DNA from: Pseudomonadota bacterium
GTDB taxonomy: Bacteria > Pseudomonadota > Alphaproteobacteria > Ferrovibrionales > Ferrovibrionaceae
Assembly: GCA_021793055.1 (NCBI GenBank)
Contig: JAJYTL010000167.1
Location: 1-7,183 of the forward strand
Length of the DNA stretch: 7,183 nt
Direction of reading: 5' to 3'
Of this stretch, positions 1-6,682 are shown in pieces (the first letter of the stretch is position 1; each line of letters begins with the position of its first letter). The notes beneath the pieces were generated by a model. It was not told the origin of the DNA and did not search any database. It saw only the letters and a list, made by a program, of their open reading frames with translations. The position numbers and the translations under genes were made by a program.

Positions 1-50
1 CGCGCGGCTCGCTCCGGCTTCACGGTTCTCTCTCGCCCGTCGGCTCGCTC
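1..50. repeat. Terminal direct repeat, left copy (circular contig overlap)
   Basis: These 50 bases are identical to 7134-7183. The identity covers the variable spacers of the iteron array as well as its conserved decamers, so it is not a by-product of the short repeats. The simplest reading is an assembly overlap of a circular molecule of about 7133 bp. A real 50-bp terminal redundancy of a linear molecule is a less likely alternative. Confidence 0.9.
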
Positions 51-56
51 GCCAGA

Positions 57-512
57 CTACGCCGCCTCCGGGCCGTCCGGCAATCCAGAAACCGGTCCTG
101 TCTCTGCCGCGCCGTCGCCCTGCGCGCGCTTGGCCTTTTGCGCCAGTTCGAGCGCGCGGATGATGAGCGATAGCCTTTCTTCCGACACGCCTTCGAGGTT
201 CAGCCCGGGGCCTCGCCCCTCGCCCTCCGGCATCTCGCGCGGACGGCCGAACGCCCTGTTGAAAATCCCTTCGATCGCCACCAGCCGCGCGCGGGTTTCT
301 TCATCCGCGTCGCGCATGATTTCGATCATAACCCTCATGGCTTCGGGCGATGCCTCGCGGGCTAGCTTCACAACCTCCTGATATCTGCCGGCAACGCCGC
401 CGGGATTGCCGCTCTCGCCGGGCCTGAACGGGCGCAAGCGGCCTCGGCCATGGCGCGGGGTGATGTAGCCGTTCACTGCGGGCGGCACTGGTTTCAGCGG
501 GTCGTCGCTCAT
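57..512 (-). CDS. DUF5681-domain protein (possible terminase-associated)
   Basis: A 151-aa protein carrying the DUF5681 signature: a basic N-terminal stretch, then FRPGESGNPGG at residues 29-39, a helical segment rich in acidic and arginine residues, and FNRAFGRPRE at 84-93. The C-terminal third is a second helix (about 108-132) and a disordered Gly/Pro/Ala tail. The family has no established biochemical role; it is often found beside phage terminase large subunits, so a DNA-recognition or small-terminase-like role is an inference. The start at 512 is chosen because the ATG overlaps the TGA of the upstream gene as ATGA and has GGGAG 8 nt upstream; an in-frame ATG at 566 would extend it but overlaps the neighbour by far more. 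It is the last gene of the operon, and its stop lies beside the 18-bp iteron array. Confidence 0.85.
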   Translation of the reverse strand: MSDDPLKPVPPAVNGYITPRHGRGRLRPFRPGESGNPGGVAGRYQEVVKLAREASPEAMRVMIEIMRDADEETRARLVAIEGIFNRAFGRPREMPEGEGRGPGLNLEGVSEERLSLIIRALELAQKAKRAQGDGAAETGPVSGLPDGPEAA

Positions 513-868
513 GGCGAGATCTCCCGCGTGCAGCTCGGGCAGAGATCCGCACGGGTTCCCTTCCATGACGGCGAGTGCCAGTAGGCTCGCCCGCAGCCCC
601 TGCAGGGTGCCGCGCCAGGCAGGGCGTTGAGGTTAGTAGCCCGCTGATCCGGGGCGCTTGCGGGATCGGCGGGGCGCTGGCGCGTCATGTCAAGCTGGCG
701 CTTCGCCTCGGCCCGGTAGTAGTCCAAAGCCCTTTCAGCGATGAAGGGGGTGCGTGGGCGCCCTTGCGCGTCGGCGAGCCGTTCCGCCGCGGTCATCATG
801 GAGCGGGCGCGGATTTCCACCTCATCGGGCAGGGGCGCATCGAGGTGAGCAGTTTTCTTTGCGGGCAT
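509..868 (-). CDS. Small C-terminal zinc-ribbon protein
   Basis: A 119-aa hypothetical protein. The first half is charged and helical (residues about 13-65), followed by a Pro/Ala linker and a C-terminal Cys4 module: C89-x2-C92 and C110-x2-C113, the spacing of a zinc ribbon. Such ribbons bind nucleic acid or protein partners; the actual role is unknown. The start at 868 is preferred because AAAGGA sits about 7 nt upstream and the N-terminus (MPAKKTAHLD) looks natural. An in-frame ATG at 928, with AAGGA upstream and an 11-nt overlap with the preceding gene, would give 139 aa and cannot be excluded. The gene ends in an ATGA overlap with the DUF5681 gene, which implies linked translation. Confidence 0.8.
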   Translation of the reverse strand: MPAKKTAHLDAPLPDEVEIRARSMMTAAERLADAQGRPRTPFIAERALDYYRAEAKRQLDMTRQRPADPASAPDQRATNLNALPGAAPCRGCGRAYWHSPSWKGTRADLCPSCTREISP

Positions 869-917
869 CGGCTTTTCCTTTCTGAACAGTAGGGGGGTTT
901 GTTTGGTTTCGACGGCG

Positions 918-1130
918 TCATGCGGCATCGGGGGCGATCCTTTCCAACGCCCGCGCCAAGCGGTGGGCTTCCTCGGCGAGTTCCGATCGCATCTCATAAT
1001 AGCGTTCAGGGCAGCGCCAATCGGGGCTCAGGTTCCGAATCTGCCGCGCCAAGGCTTGCAGCCGCTCGGCCGGTGATGGTGCCTCACGGTCGCCGCCGGT
1101 GGCACGCCAGGCAGGCGAGCGCGGGATCAT
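918..1130 (-). CDS. Small hypothetical protein, 70 aa
   Basis: A 70-aa mostly helical protein. Residues 21-34 and 45-65 look amphipathic, joined by the stretch LSPDWRCPERYYEMRSELA (residues 34-52), which resembles short conserved proteins of alphaproteobacterial prophage-type operons as I remember them; no function is known to me. The start at 1130 is favoured because its ATG overlaps the stop of the previous gene as ATGA and has GGAGAG 7 nt upstream. An in-frame ATG at 1160 would add ten residues without such support. There is no signal peptide or membrane segment, so it is probably cytoplasmic. Confidence 0.7.
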   Translation of the reverse strand: MIPRSPAWRATGGDREAPSPAERLQALARQIRNLSPDWRCPERYYEMRSELAEEAHRLARALERIAPDAA

Positions 1131-1546
1131 GGGGCTCTCTCCGCTTCGGCATCCGTCCACCCATCTTCGAGCGCCAACCTGGCAGCCATTGCGATCGTTG
1201 CCAACGGCACGGCGGGCAGCAGTGTCGCGGCGATCTCGGCGCGGCAGTGTCCGGCACGGCGCATCCGGCAGGCGGCTTCGCGCACCCGATCCGGCGCGGC
1301 GATCGGATCGGCGGCGGCGATCGCTGCCACCAGGGCAATGATCTCGCTCATCGAGAGCAACGCCGTGCCGTTCTCGTTCGCCGTTTCGGATCGCAACAGC
1401 GCGAGCAGTTCGGGCTTGAGGCGCTTGGCTTCGGCGAGCAGGTCGGGGGGCGTTTTCCCCGGCGGCGAGAGCACCAAAGAATCACCCGAAACCCTCATCT
1501 CAATTCCGAGACGTTGCAGGGTGTCAACCATTGCGCGGGGGGTCAT
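1127..1546 (-). CDS. TubC N-terminal docking-domain-like protein
   Basis: A 139-aa protein. Residues 1-52 follow the pattern of TubC N-terminal docking-related domains: a helix with LQRLGIEMRV, a short strand pair around GDSLVLSPPG, then a helix LLAEAKRLKPELLALLR. The domain was named for docking between peptide/polyketide synthetase subunits, but similar short modules occur in plasmid and phage replication operons, where they may mediate protein contacts. Residues 64-132 are Ala-rich and helical with no family I recognise. The start at 1546 gives an ATGA overlap with the upstream ATPase gene; its own ribosome binding site is weak, so translation probably depends on the upstream gene. An alternative ATG at 1576 would add ten residues. 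Confidence 0.75.
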   Translation of the reverse strand: MTPRAMVDTLQRLGIEMRVSGDSLVLSPPGKTPPDLLAEAKRLKPELLALLRSETANENGTALLSMSEIIALVAAIAAADPIAAPDRVREAACRMRRAGHCRAEIAATLLPAVPLATIAMAARLALEDGWTDAEAERAP

Positions 1547-3321
1547 ATCACGTCGCCGTGCTCGGAGGTCATACATACCCCCATGGTCCCGGAGATAGCG
1601 TCACCAGCGTCACCAGCGTCACCCAGTGAGCCTGTTTCGTGATTATTCAATGGGTTAGACTGGTATGACGGGTGACGCTCGGGTGACGCTGGGTGACGCT
1701 GGGTGACGCTAGCCGGATTTTCAGCGTCACCCGGAGAGCCCTCGGAAACTGGCGGAAATCCGCCATTTTTTCGTTTCGATGACGCTGGTGACGCTGATGA
1801 CGCTGTTTCCGGCAACTTGCGGGTTATGGTTATCGTTCGAGCCCGCTTTGTCCGCTCGCCTGTCTCAATATCGATACCGATCAGCCGCATCGCCGGCGCA
1901 AGCCGCCGAAGGCGCGCGCTTAAGCGAGTTGCGTCGGCAGGCCAGGATCGGCGGTCGCGAGCCTCTTGGGGCACTAGATCGAGAAGCGCCCCCAAGAGAG
2001 ATTGCGCCGTCCCGTGCCACTCCATCGCCGTGCACATGATGCCGTCGCGGATGGCGCGGCCGATTTGGTCAGCGTCGATCGAGGCGGCGGCGGCAGCCGC
2101 GCGGTTCTCATCGATCGCCGCCCTCATCTCATCACGCGACCATCCGAAGGCCGGGGCCGCCGCGATCGCGATCTTCGCTGCCAGGCCGAGGCGAGGCGGA
2201 TTTGCCAATTTCAGCGTCGGCACGTCTCGGAGGGCCATCGCCAGGCCATCGAGGATAAGCGCCAAGATGCCGGGGCGCGCAGCGTCGCAGGCGGCGGCGT
2301 ATTCTTCTTCCGTCATGCGGCAATTCGCCGGAATCGGCGGGCACATAACGTCGAGCGTCCGCGATGCGAGGTCTCCGCGGGTCATGAGCGCGGGAATTCC
2401 GTTGAGCATGACCGGACGGCACACATAGGCGAGGTGCTCTTCCCCGTTTGTATAGAGTGACCGTTTCGCGAAGCCCGAGCCGGTCGCGATGCGGCAAAGG
2501 TCATCAGCCATGTCAGCGGAAATCGAGGATAGATTTTCGTATGCGATCACCCGAGCATTGGCGCCGGCGAGCGCGATATCGTTCTGATCTTTTGGCGGCT
2601 TCCGAAGGTCCGCGAGATTCGGGTCGATGAAGCTGCGAATAAAGCGGCAGATTGATGTTTTACCTGACTCACTCTCGCCGGATATTGAGAGGATCGCATA
2701 TGGGCCGCTCGGCCATAGCGCCGCAACGGACCAGCCCAAGGCGAGCATCGCCTCCCGTTCCCCAGGAAGATTTGCGAGCCGGCGAAAATCCGATAGAGCG
2801 GCGGGCGAACGCGCAGGAATTGGAAGCGCTCGCATGCCGTTTGACCGGACCAGCGGGCCATCGGTGCGGTCGATGACTTGCCATCCGCTTGGCGAAACCT
2901 CGATCGCGCGCCATGTTTCGTCACCCAGGTCGATGATAATGCACTCCCCGACCTGGCATGTCCTTATCGCCGGCTCGCGCGTTGTCGCTACGCTCGCCAT
3001 CGCCTCGATTTGTGGCAATGCCTCCTTCCATCCAGTGTCAGAAATTGACGCTGGAACCAAGGTTCCGTTGATCTCGCGAATGTTGGACTGCCCAAAGATA
3101 AAGCGAACCAAATCACGGAACGCACGCGATCGGACGGCGTGCCGTTGAAGGGTGCCGCCGATCTCGATCGTCGCATAACCGTTGCCATCGGCATCGCGCC
3201 AAAGATTGATCCCATGCGCGAGGATGGCGCCGATGATGCGATCCCGCTGCGGCGGTCCCCGGCGCCCTTCATCTTCTTCGGCATCGGCCGGCGGCACGTG
3301 CTCGGAAAAGTCGCCACTCAT
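1543..3321 (-). CDS. P-loop ATPase, probable replicative helicase of a mobile element
   Basis: A 592-aa protein. Residues about 28-200 form a domain typical of phage/plasmid ATPases of this type (DLGDETWRAIEV at 131-142). The Walker A motif is GESESGKTS at 215-223 (K221, T222). A Walker-B-like strand is ARVIAYEN at 256-263, a sensor-like strand ends at N307 (VMLNG), and arginines R315 and R321 in TRGDLASR are arginine-finger candidates. The family is seen next to Toprim primases in phages and integrative elements and is thought to work as the helicase partner; activity is inferred. Residues about 504-592 are low-complexity (ASSASPASS, GDAGDAGDA) because the DNA there carries a 9-mer repeat array. 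The start overlaps the primase stop as ATGA and has GGGGGA about 8 nt upstream. The protein is cytoplasmic, with no membrane segment. Confidence 0.9.
   Translation of the reverse strand: MSGDFSEHVPPADAEEDEGRRGPPQRDRIIGAILAHGINLWRDADGNGYATIEIGGTLQRHAVRSRAFRDLVRFIFGQSNIREINGTLVPASISDTGWKEALPQIEAMASVATTREPAIRTCQVGECIIIDLGDETWRAIEVSPSGWQVIDRTDGPLVRSNGMRALPIPARSPAALSDFRRLANLPGEREAMLALGWSVAALWPSGPYAILSISGESESGKTSICRFIRSFIDPNLADLRKPPKDQNDIALAGANARVIAYENLSSISADMADDLCRIATGSGFAKRSLYTNGEEHLAYVCRPVMLNGIPALMTRGDLASRTLDVMCPPIPANCRMTEEEYAAACDAARPGILALILDGLAMALRDVPTLKLANPPRLGLAAKIAIAAAPAFGWSRDEMRAAIDENRAAAAAASIDADQIGRAIRDGIMCTAMEWHGTAQSLLGALLDLVPQEARDRRSWPADATRLSARLRRLAPAMRLIGIDIETGERTKRARTITITRKLPETASSASPASSKRKNGGFPPVSEGSPGDAENPASVTQRHPASPERHPSYQSNPLNNHETGSLGDAGDAGDAISGTMGVCMTSEHGDVI
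1597..1804. repeat. Array of eleven GGTGACGCT 9-mers inside the ATPase gene
   Basis: AGCGTCACC occurs on the plus strand at 1597, 1606, 1615 and 1723. Its complement GGTGACGCT occurs at 1671, 1682, 1692, 1702 and 1787, with one-base variants GATGACGCT at 1778 and 1796. There are tandem blocks of three (period 9), four (spacing 10-11) and three (period 9), in opposite orientations. In the ATPase reading frame the same 9-mer is read as GDA, as SVT, as RHP and as ASP, so protein repetition does not explain it. This looks like a DNA-level binding array, such as origin iterons embedded in a replication gene. The function is inferred. Confidence 0.8.
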
Positions 3322-4205
3322 CGCTCGATCCCCCGCGCGGCATCGCGCTGCAAATCGTTAAAATCGCCATCCTTTTGATTTGGCTTGACGATTCGCACGC
3401 TTCGGCCTTCCGCTCGCCAGCGTCGCCACGCCGCTTCGGCGGCGCGCAAGCCGACCGGGTCGTTATCGGCGGCGATGACCACGCTGCGAATTTCCGGCGG
3501 CAGGATCAAGGATTTTGCCATATTACCGGCCGAAACGGCGGCCCAAGCCGGCAGGCCAAGGATCGCGCCGGCAGCGGCGGCGCTTTCGATGCCTTCGCCG
3601 ATCACGACTGCATCACTGCAAGATTGCAGCCGCACCGCACCGCCGGCGACCTGGCCGAGGCTCGCTTTCGTCGGTTCGCAAGCGGCTTTTCGGCCGTCGC
3701 GGTCGAGATATATGCGCTGCACGCCAGAGAAATCGCCATCCGCGCCGGTGATCGCGGCGATCAGCGCGAGATGCCGTCCGCCGCTCGGGTGCGGCGTGTC
3801 CTTACGCCATCGCAATGCCGGCGAGTTCGCAATGTGCTCGATCTTGCGCCGCGCGAGGTATCTGGCTGCCGGCGAGTCGGGCGTGATCCGCTCGGCGCCA
3901 TCCCAAATTCGACGCGCCTTCTCGATGCGCTCGGCCAAGCGCTCGGCCTCGGGCGCGGGATCGGGCGGCGCGGCGCGGGGCGGTAGCAAGCCACCGGAGG
4001 CGGCGCGGAGGGCAGCAAAAAGGGCGGCGCGGTCTTGGCAGCTTGAGCACCACAAAAGCGCCACGCCGCCCCGCTCATCGAGCACGGCGCCGGCGGGATA
4101 CGAGCAAGCCGGACACTGACCACGCCAGGATCGCCCGGCGCGGCGCAGGCCGAGGCGCTGCGCGATTTCGCTTGCCGGCACGTGGGGGTGATGATACATT
4201 TTCAT
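3318..4205 (-). CDS. Toprim-domain primase-like protein with N-terminal zinc ribbon
   Basis: A 295-aa DNA primase-type protein. The N-terminus has a Cys4 zinc ribbon (C31-x2-C34 and C53-x2-C56) like the zinc-binding domain of bacterial/phage primases. The middle (about 108-190) matches the domain that precedes Toprim in many phage primases (SPAARYL, WRKDTPHPSGGRH, GVQRIYLDRDG). The Toprim domain follows with the catalytic glutamate in GEGIES (203-208), the acidic pair in ADNDP (246-250) and DGDFND (279-284). It would make RNA primers for the element's own replication. There is no helicase domain; that job presumably falls to the ATPase gene, which it overlaps as ATGA. I chose the start at 4205 because GGAAG lies 8 nt upstream; ATGs at 4220 and 4199 are alternatives. 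Confidence 0.88.
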   Translation of the reverse strand: MKMYHHPHVPASEIAQRLGLRRAGRSWRGQCPACSYPAGAVLDERGGVALLWCSSCQDRAALFAALRAASGGLLPPRAAPPDPAPEAERLAERIEKARRIWDGAERITPDSPAARYLARRKIEHIANSPALRWRKDTPHPSGGRHLALIAAITGADGDFSGVQRIYLDRDGRKAACEPTKASLGQVAGGAVRLQSCSDAVVIGEGIESAAAAGAILGLPAWAAVSAGNMAKSLILPPEIRSVVIAADNDPVGLRAAEAAWRRWRAEGRSVRIVKPNQKDGDFNDLQRDAARGIER

Positions 4206-4223
4206 TGTTGCAGCTTCCATCAG

Positions 4224-4250
4224 CCCGCCGAGCGCGCGAACGCCGGCGGG
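4224..4250. terminator. GC-rich hairpin upstream of the primase gene
   Basis: CCCGCCG (4224-4230) pairs perfectly with CGGCGGG (4244-4250) across a 13-nt loop. On the plus strand a T-rich tract (TTTTCCTTT) follows at once, the form of an intrinsic terminator for plus-strand transcripts. The operon runs on the minus strand, where the hairpin lies in the gap between the helix-turn-helix gene and the primase start. It could shield the operon from antisense transcription, or modulate primase translation. Confidence 0.4.
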
Positions 4251-4271
4251 TTTTCCTTTGGTTCAAGGGGC

Positions 4272-4478
4272 TTAGCCGGCATCTGCCGGGCGCGCGTCGC
4301 GCTCGGCATCGGCGGGAACCGCGACGCGGGCGGCGGTCCAAGCGGCGAGGTCGCTCGGCCGGAAGGCAATGCGACGCGCGCCGAGGCGGACACGCGGCAG
4401 ATCGTGGAGGCGATCGATCGTCCTGCGCGAAACGTTGAGGAGGGCGGCGGCGTCGCTTTTGTTTAGGAGGGGTTCCAT
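4272..4478 (-). CDS. AlpA/excisionase-like helix-turn-helix DNA-binding protein
   Basis: A 68-aa protein with the winged helix-turn-helix pattern of AlpA and HTH_17 proteins: LLNKSDAAALLNVSRRTIDRL (residues 4-24) is the helix-turn-helix, followed by the wing VRLGARRIAFRPSDLAAW (29-46). Relatives act as excisionase-type directionality factors or as transcriptional activators in P4-like elements, binding near the integrase, attP or replication genes. Here it stands just before the primase gene, as expected for a regulator of the replication operon. The start at 4478 has GGAG 8 nt upstream; the reading frame stays open further upstream, but that part overlaps the neighbouring gene and looks non-coding. 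The last 20 residues are an acidic/Ala-rich tail. Confidence 0.85.
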   Translation of the reverse strand: MEPLLNKSDAAALLNVSRRTIDRLHDLPRVRLGARRIAFRPSDLAAWTAARVAVPADAERDARPADAG

Positions 4479-4539
4479 GTGGGGGCTCCGATCGTTGCGC
4501 TGCGCCACTCTGCGACAATTTGCGCCCCCGTTGTCGGCG

Positions 4540-4561
4540 GGGAAGTTTAGAAAAATTTCCC
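4540..4561. promoter_or_regulatory. AT-rich imperfect palindrome before the HTH gene
   Basis: GGGAAG (4540-4545) and TTTCCC (4556-4561) form a 6-bp inverted repeat with one G-T pair around an A/T-rich centre. It covers the stop codon of the 243-aa gene and lies about 60-80 bp upstream of the HTH start. Such an AT-rich symmetric site in GC-rich DNA could be an operator or part of a promoter. No clear -35/-10 pair was found. Confidence 0.25.
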
Positions 4562-5278
4562 AGCATTTCCCCGAGGTGCCCGCATCACCTCGATGATTGC
4601 GCCATCGCTCGCGTGAATATCGCAAAGTGAGAGGAGGCGTTTGACGACGCGCACGGCGTCGGTCTCCTCGTGCGCGAAGCTCGCCGTCAGCCCTTGGCGC
4701 GCAAACACAGCGCGCACTTGCGCGCTGATCGCCCTGATCGCGGCGTGTTGCACGAAAGATCGCTGGTCGGCGCGAGAGTGCGCCAATTCCTCAAAAGGCT
4801 CGATGGCGGCGCTAAGTGTGCGGAGAAGTGCGAGATGGCGGCTTATCTCTCTGTCAGTTCCGCCGGCTAGGCGCTCGGTTTTCGATAACAAGCGTGGCAC
4901 CGCCCGAGACAAGTCGCGGATGGCGCGGCGCATCGCCTGAGTTTCGCGCGGATTGTATAACGGGACGCGCCTGGCAGATCGGAAATGCAGGATGGTTTCG
5001 GCAAGTCGCCCGATCTCCGTCACTTCCGCGAAGCTGCTCAAAGGCGGCGCGCGATCCGGCCCCAGCGTCTCGGTAAAAACGGCGATGACCGCTTCGATGA
5101 TCGGCAAATTGCGCCGATAGTCAGCCGCTCGCTTGGTAAAATGGGCAGCAATTTCCTCGCGCGAGGATTCCTCAGGCGATGGTTCATCGGGGGCGGAGCG
5201 CACCCGCGCGATCGCTTCCGCAAAGGCGGCTTCGATCTTCGCGGCGGTGGTGGTATGTCTTCCGTCAGGCTCGGCCAT
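4547..5278 (-). CDS. Hypothetical 243-aa helical protein
   Basis: I do not recognise this protein. It is 243 aa and predicted mostly helical, with many Arg/Glu/Ala. Residues about 36-72 contain EESSREEIAAHFTKRAADYR and a hydrophobic helix IIEAVIAVF too short to span a membrane. The segment 113-175 (ETQAMRRAIRDLSRAVPRLL onwards) looks like an extended helical or coiled-coil region. It has no signal peptide, cysteine cluster or nucleotide-binding motif. The start at 5278 has GAGGA about 4 nt upstream. It sits between integrase and the AlpA-like gene, a place where satellite and prophage elements often carry accessory or regulatory genes, but its function cannot be inferred from sequence alone. 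Confidence 0.75.
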   Translation of the reverse strand: MAEPDGRHTTTAAKIEAAFAEAIARVRSAPDEPSPEESSREEIAAHFTKRAADYRRNLPIIEAVIAVFTETLGPDRAPPLSSFAEVTEIGRLAETILHFRSARRVPLYNPRETQAMRRAIRDLSRAVPRLLSKTERLAGGTDREISRHLALLRTLSAAIEPFEELAHSRADQRSFVQHAAIRAISAQVRAVFARQGLTASFAHEETDAVRVVKRLLSLCDIHASDGAIIEVMRAPRGNAGKFF

Positions 5279-5347
5279 GGTGTCCTCATGGTTTCGGGTT
5301 CAGGGCTGGGATCGGCGTTGTCACCGCCGCCCCGGCCCGCTCTATCT

Positions 5348-6547
5348 CTAACGGCGGCTCTTCCGCATCCTCACCACGTCACCACCCTCGCCCGTCATCG
5401 CGGCGCCGATGCGGGCGGCAGCGCGCTCAGCGGCGGCAAGAGCGGGATCGGGGGCGAGATGGGCATAACGCTGGGTTGTGGTGGCCTGGCTGTGCCCGAG
5501 CAGCTTGCCAACGATGAACAAGCTCTCGCCGCCCTGCACCGCAACCGAGGCGAAGGCGTGGCGGAGATCATGCAGCCGGAGATCAGGCAGGCCAGCCAGG
5601 CGCCGGATGCGCTGCCATGGCTTTTGCACCCCCACCAATGGCGCTCCAGGACGATCACCGGGAAGGACGTGCGGGTTATCGGCGAGGCGCGGAAGCCCCC
5701 CTAGAACAGCCAGGGCAGGCGCGGGAAGGAACAGATTTTTCGCGCCCGTCTTGCTATCGGCGAGGCGGACAACCCCGCTGGTGGTGTCCACTTGCGGCCA
5801 GGTGAGGCCGAGGATTTCCGAGAGACGGGCACCGCTGAACAGCAACAGCCGCACCATGGCGATGAAGCGCCAATCAACCAGCCCCTCGGTTTCCGCCCGT
5901 GCCAGGGCCTCGCCGAGGCGCTGCAGTTCCTCGCCGGTGAGATACCGCTCCCGTGCCTTTTCCGGGTAATGCTCGATTGCCCTTGCGGGGTTGCTGCCAA
6001 CCGGGCGCTCGCCAACCTTTTCCGCCCATCCGAGGATCGATGACACCAGCGCAATCACCCGATTGGCGGTGACGGGCTTCGCGCTCAGCCTGGCATGGAG
6101 CCGCGCGATCTCGGGGCGAGCGATCTCCCGCAGCCGGATCGGCCCCAGCGCCGGAAGGACGTGCAGGCGCAGCAGTCGGGTTTCCTCGGCCAATGTGCGG
6201 GGCTTGTGGTGGTTGGCGGCATAGTCGGTGAGATATCGTTCGGCGAAGACGGCGAAGGCGGTTCCGGCCTTTTCCTCGGCGCGCTCGGCGTGCAGATCGC
6301 GACCATCGCGGATCAGGCCAAGGATGCGCACCGCCTCGCGCCGTGCAGCCTCTGGCGTCCAATGGCCGCGACCATGGCGACCGATGGCGAAAACCCTCTG
6401 CACCCGCTTGACGCGCGTCTTGAGATAGTAATGCGGGACGCCGCCTTCCGCGCGGTGGCGGATGAACAGCCCCCGCACCTCGGTATCAAAGATGACATCG
6501 CCCGGCTTCATGGCGTTGACGGTGGCGGTGGTGATGCGGGTAAGCAT
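5348..6547 (-). CDS. int: Tyrosine recombinase integrase (P4-type)
   Basis: A 399-aa site-specific recombinase that integrates and excises the circle at attP. The N-terminus (about 1-85; FDTEVRGLFIR, FAIGRHG) is the DUF4102-like arm-binding domain of P4-type integrases, the middle (about 95-185) is the SAM-like core-binding domain, and the C-terminal catalytic domain keeps all key residues: R241 (GARLSEIL), K266 (DSKTG), H326 and R329 (LHDLRH), H352 (LLGH) and the nucleophile Y361. The length is normal for the family. I chose the ATG at 6547: the frame is open up to 6673, but that extension is unlike integrase N-termini and runs through a promoter-like region and an arm-like repeat. Its ribosome binding site is weak (GGGA). 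It stands 136 bp from the tRNA-Arg attP, as expected for its own target site. Confidence 0.95.
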   Translation of the reverse strand: MLTRITTATVNAMKPGDVIFDTEVRGLFIRHRAEGGVPHYYLKTRVKRVQRVFAIGRHGRGHWTPEAARREAVRILGLIRDGRDLHAERAEEKAGTAFAVFAERYLTDYAANHHKPRTLAEETRLLRLHVLPALGPIRLREIARPEIARLHARLSAKPVTANRVIALVSSILGWAEKVGERPVGSNPARAIEHYPEKARERYLTGEELQRLGEALARAETEGLVDWRFIAMVRLLLFSGARLSEILGLTWPQVDTTSGVVRLADSKTGAKNLFLPAPALAVLGGLPRLADNPHVLPGDRPGAPLVGVQKPWQRIRRLAGLPDLRLHDLRHAFASVAVQGGESLFIVGKLLGHSQATTTQRYAHLAPDPALAAAERAAARIGAAMTGEGGDVVRMRKSRR

Positions 6548-6576
6548 GGTTTGGTGTCCATTCCCGATGAAGCTAC

Positions 6577-6606
6577 CGGATAGGATACCACGCCATGACG
6601 TGTCAG
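6577..6606 (-). promoter_or_regulatory. Possible integrase promoter
   Basis: On the minus strand a -35-like CTGACA (6606-6601) is followed after 18 bp by a -10-like TATCCG (6582-6577), about 30 bp before the integrase start. The match is weak. The segment overlaps the left arm-like repeat (6583-6608), so integrase bound there would be placed to repress its own gene. Confidence 0.3.
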
Positions 6607-6608
6607 GG
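6583..6608. repeat. Candidate integrase arm site, left of attP
   Basis: The block starts GGATACCACGCC-ATG and ends CGTGTCAGGG. It recurs in the same orientation at 6794-6830 on the other side of the attP core, with 11 of 12 and 10 of 10 bases matching in its two parts. Paired copies flanking a core are what integrase arm-type sites look like; binding is inferred. Confidence 0.5.
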
Positions 6609-6682
6609 AAAGACAGATAGCGCCTAATGCTAGGTTTTATGAGGGTTTGGCGGGCCGTGGCTTGCCCTGGCACGATCGATAG

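Noticed and set aside
1647..1658. TCAATGGGTTAG shared with 6740-6751 beside attP, as a possible second recombination site
   Set aside because: Only 12 bases match and nothing around them does; chance cannot be excluded and it lies within a coding region.
3385..4119. Long plus-strand open frames opposite the primase, and similar ones at 1703-2428 and 4985-5704
   Set aside because: They are mirror frames of GC-rich coding DNA: Arg/Ser/Pro-rich with no recognisable domain, while the opposite strand encodes clear families.
57..5278. Relaxase, rolling-circle Rep, capsid, tail, lysis or toxin-antitoxin genes
   Set aside because: Looked for in all supported proteins; no HUH motifs, major capsid or portal patterns, holin-like membrane segments or typical toxin-antitoxin pairs were seen.
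6548..6673. N-terminal extension of the integrase to 6673
   Set aside because: The extra 42 residues are unlike integrase N-termini and cross the likely promoter and the left arm repeat; the ATG at 6547 gives the family's usual length.
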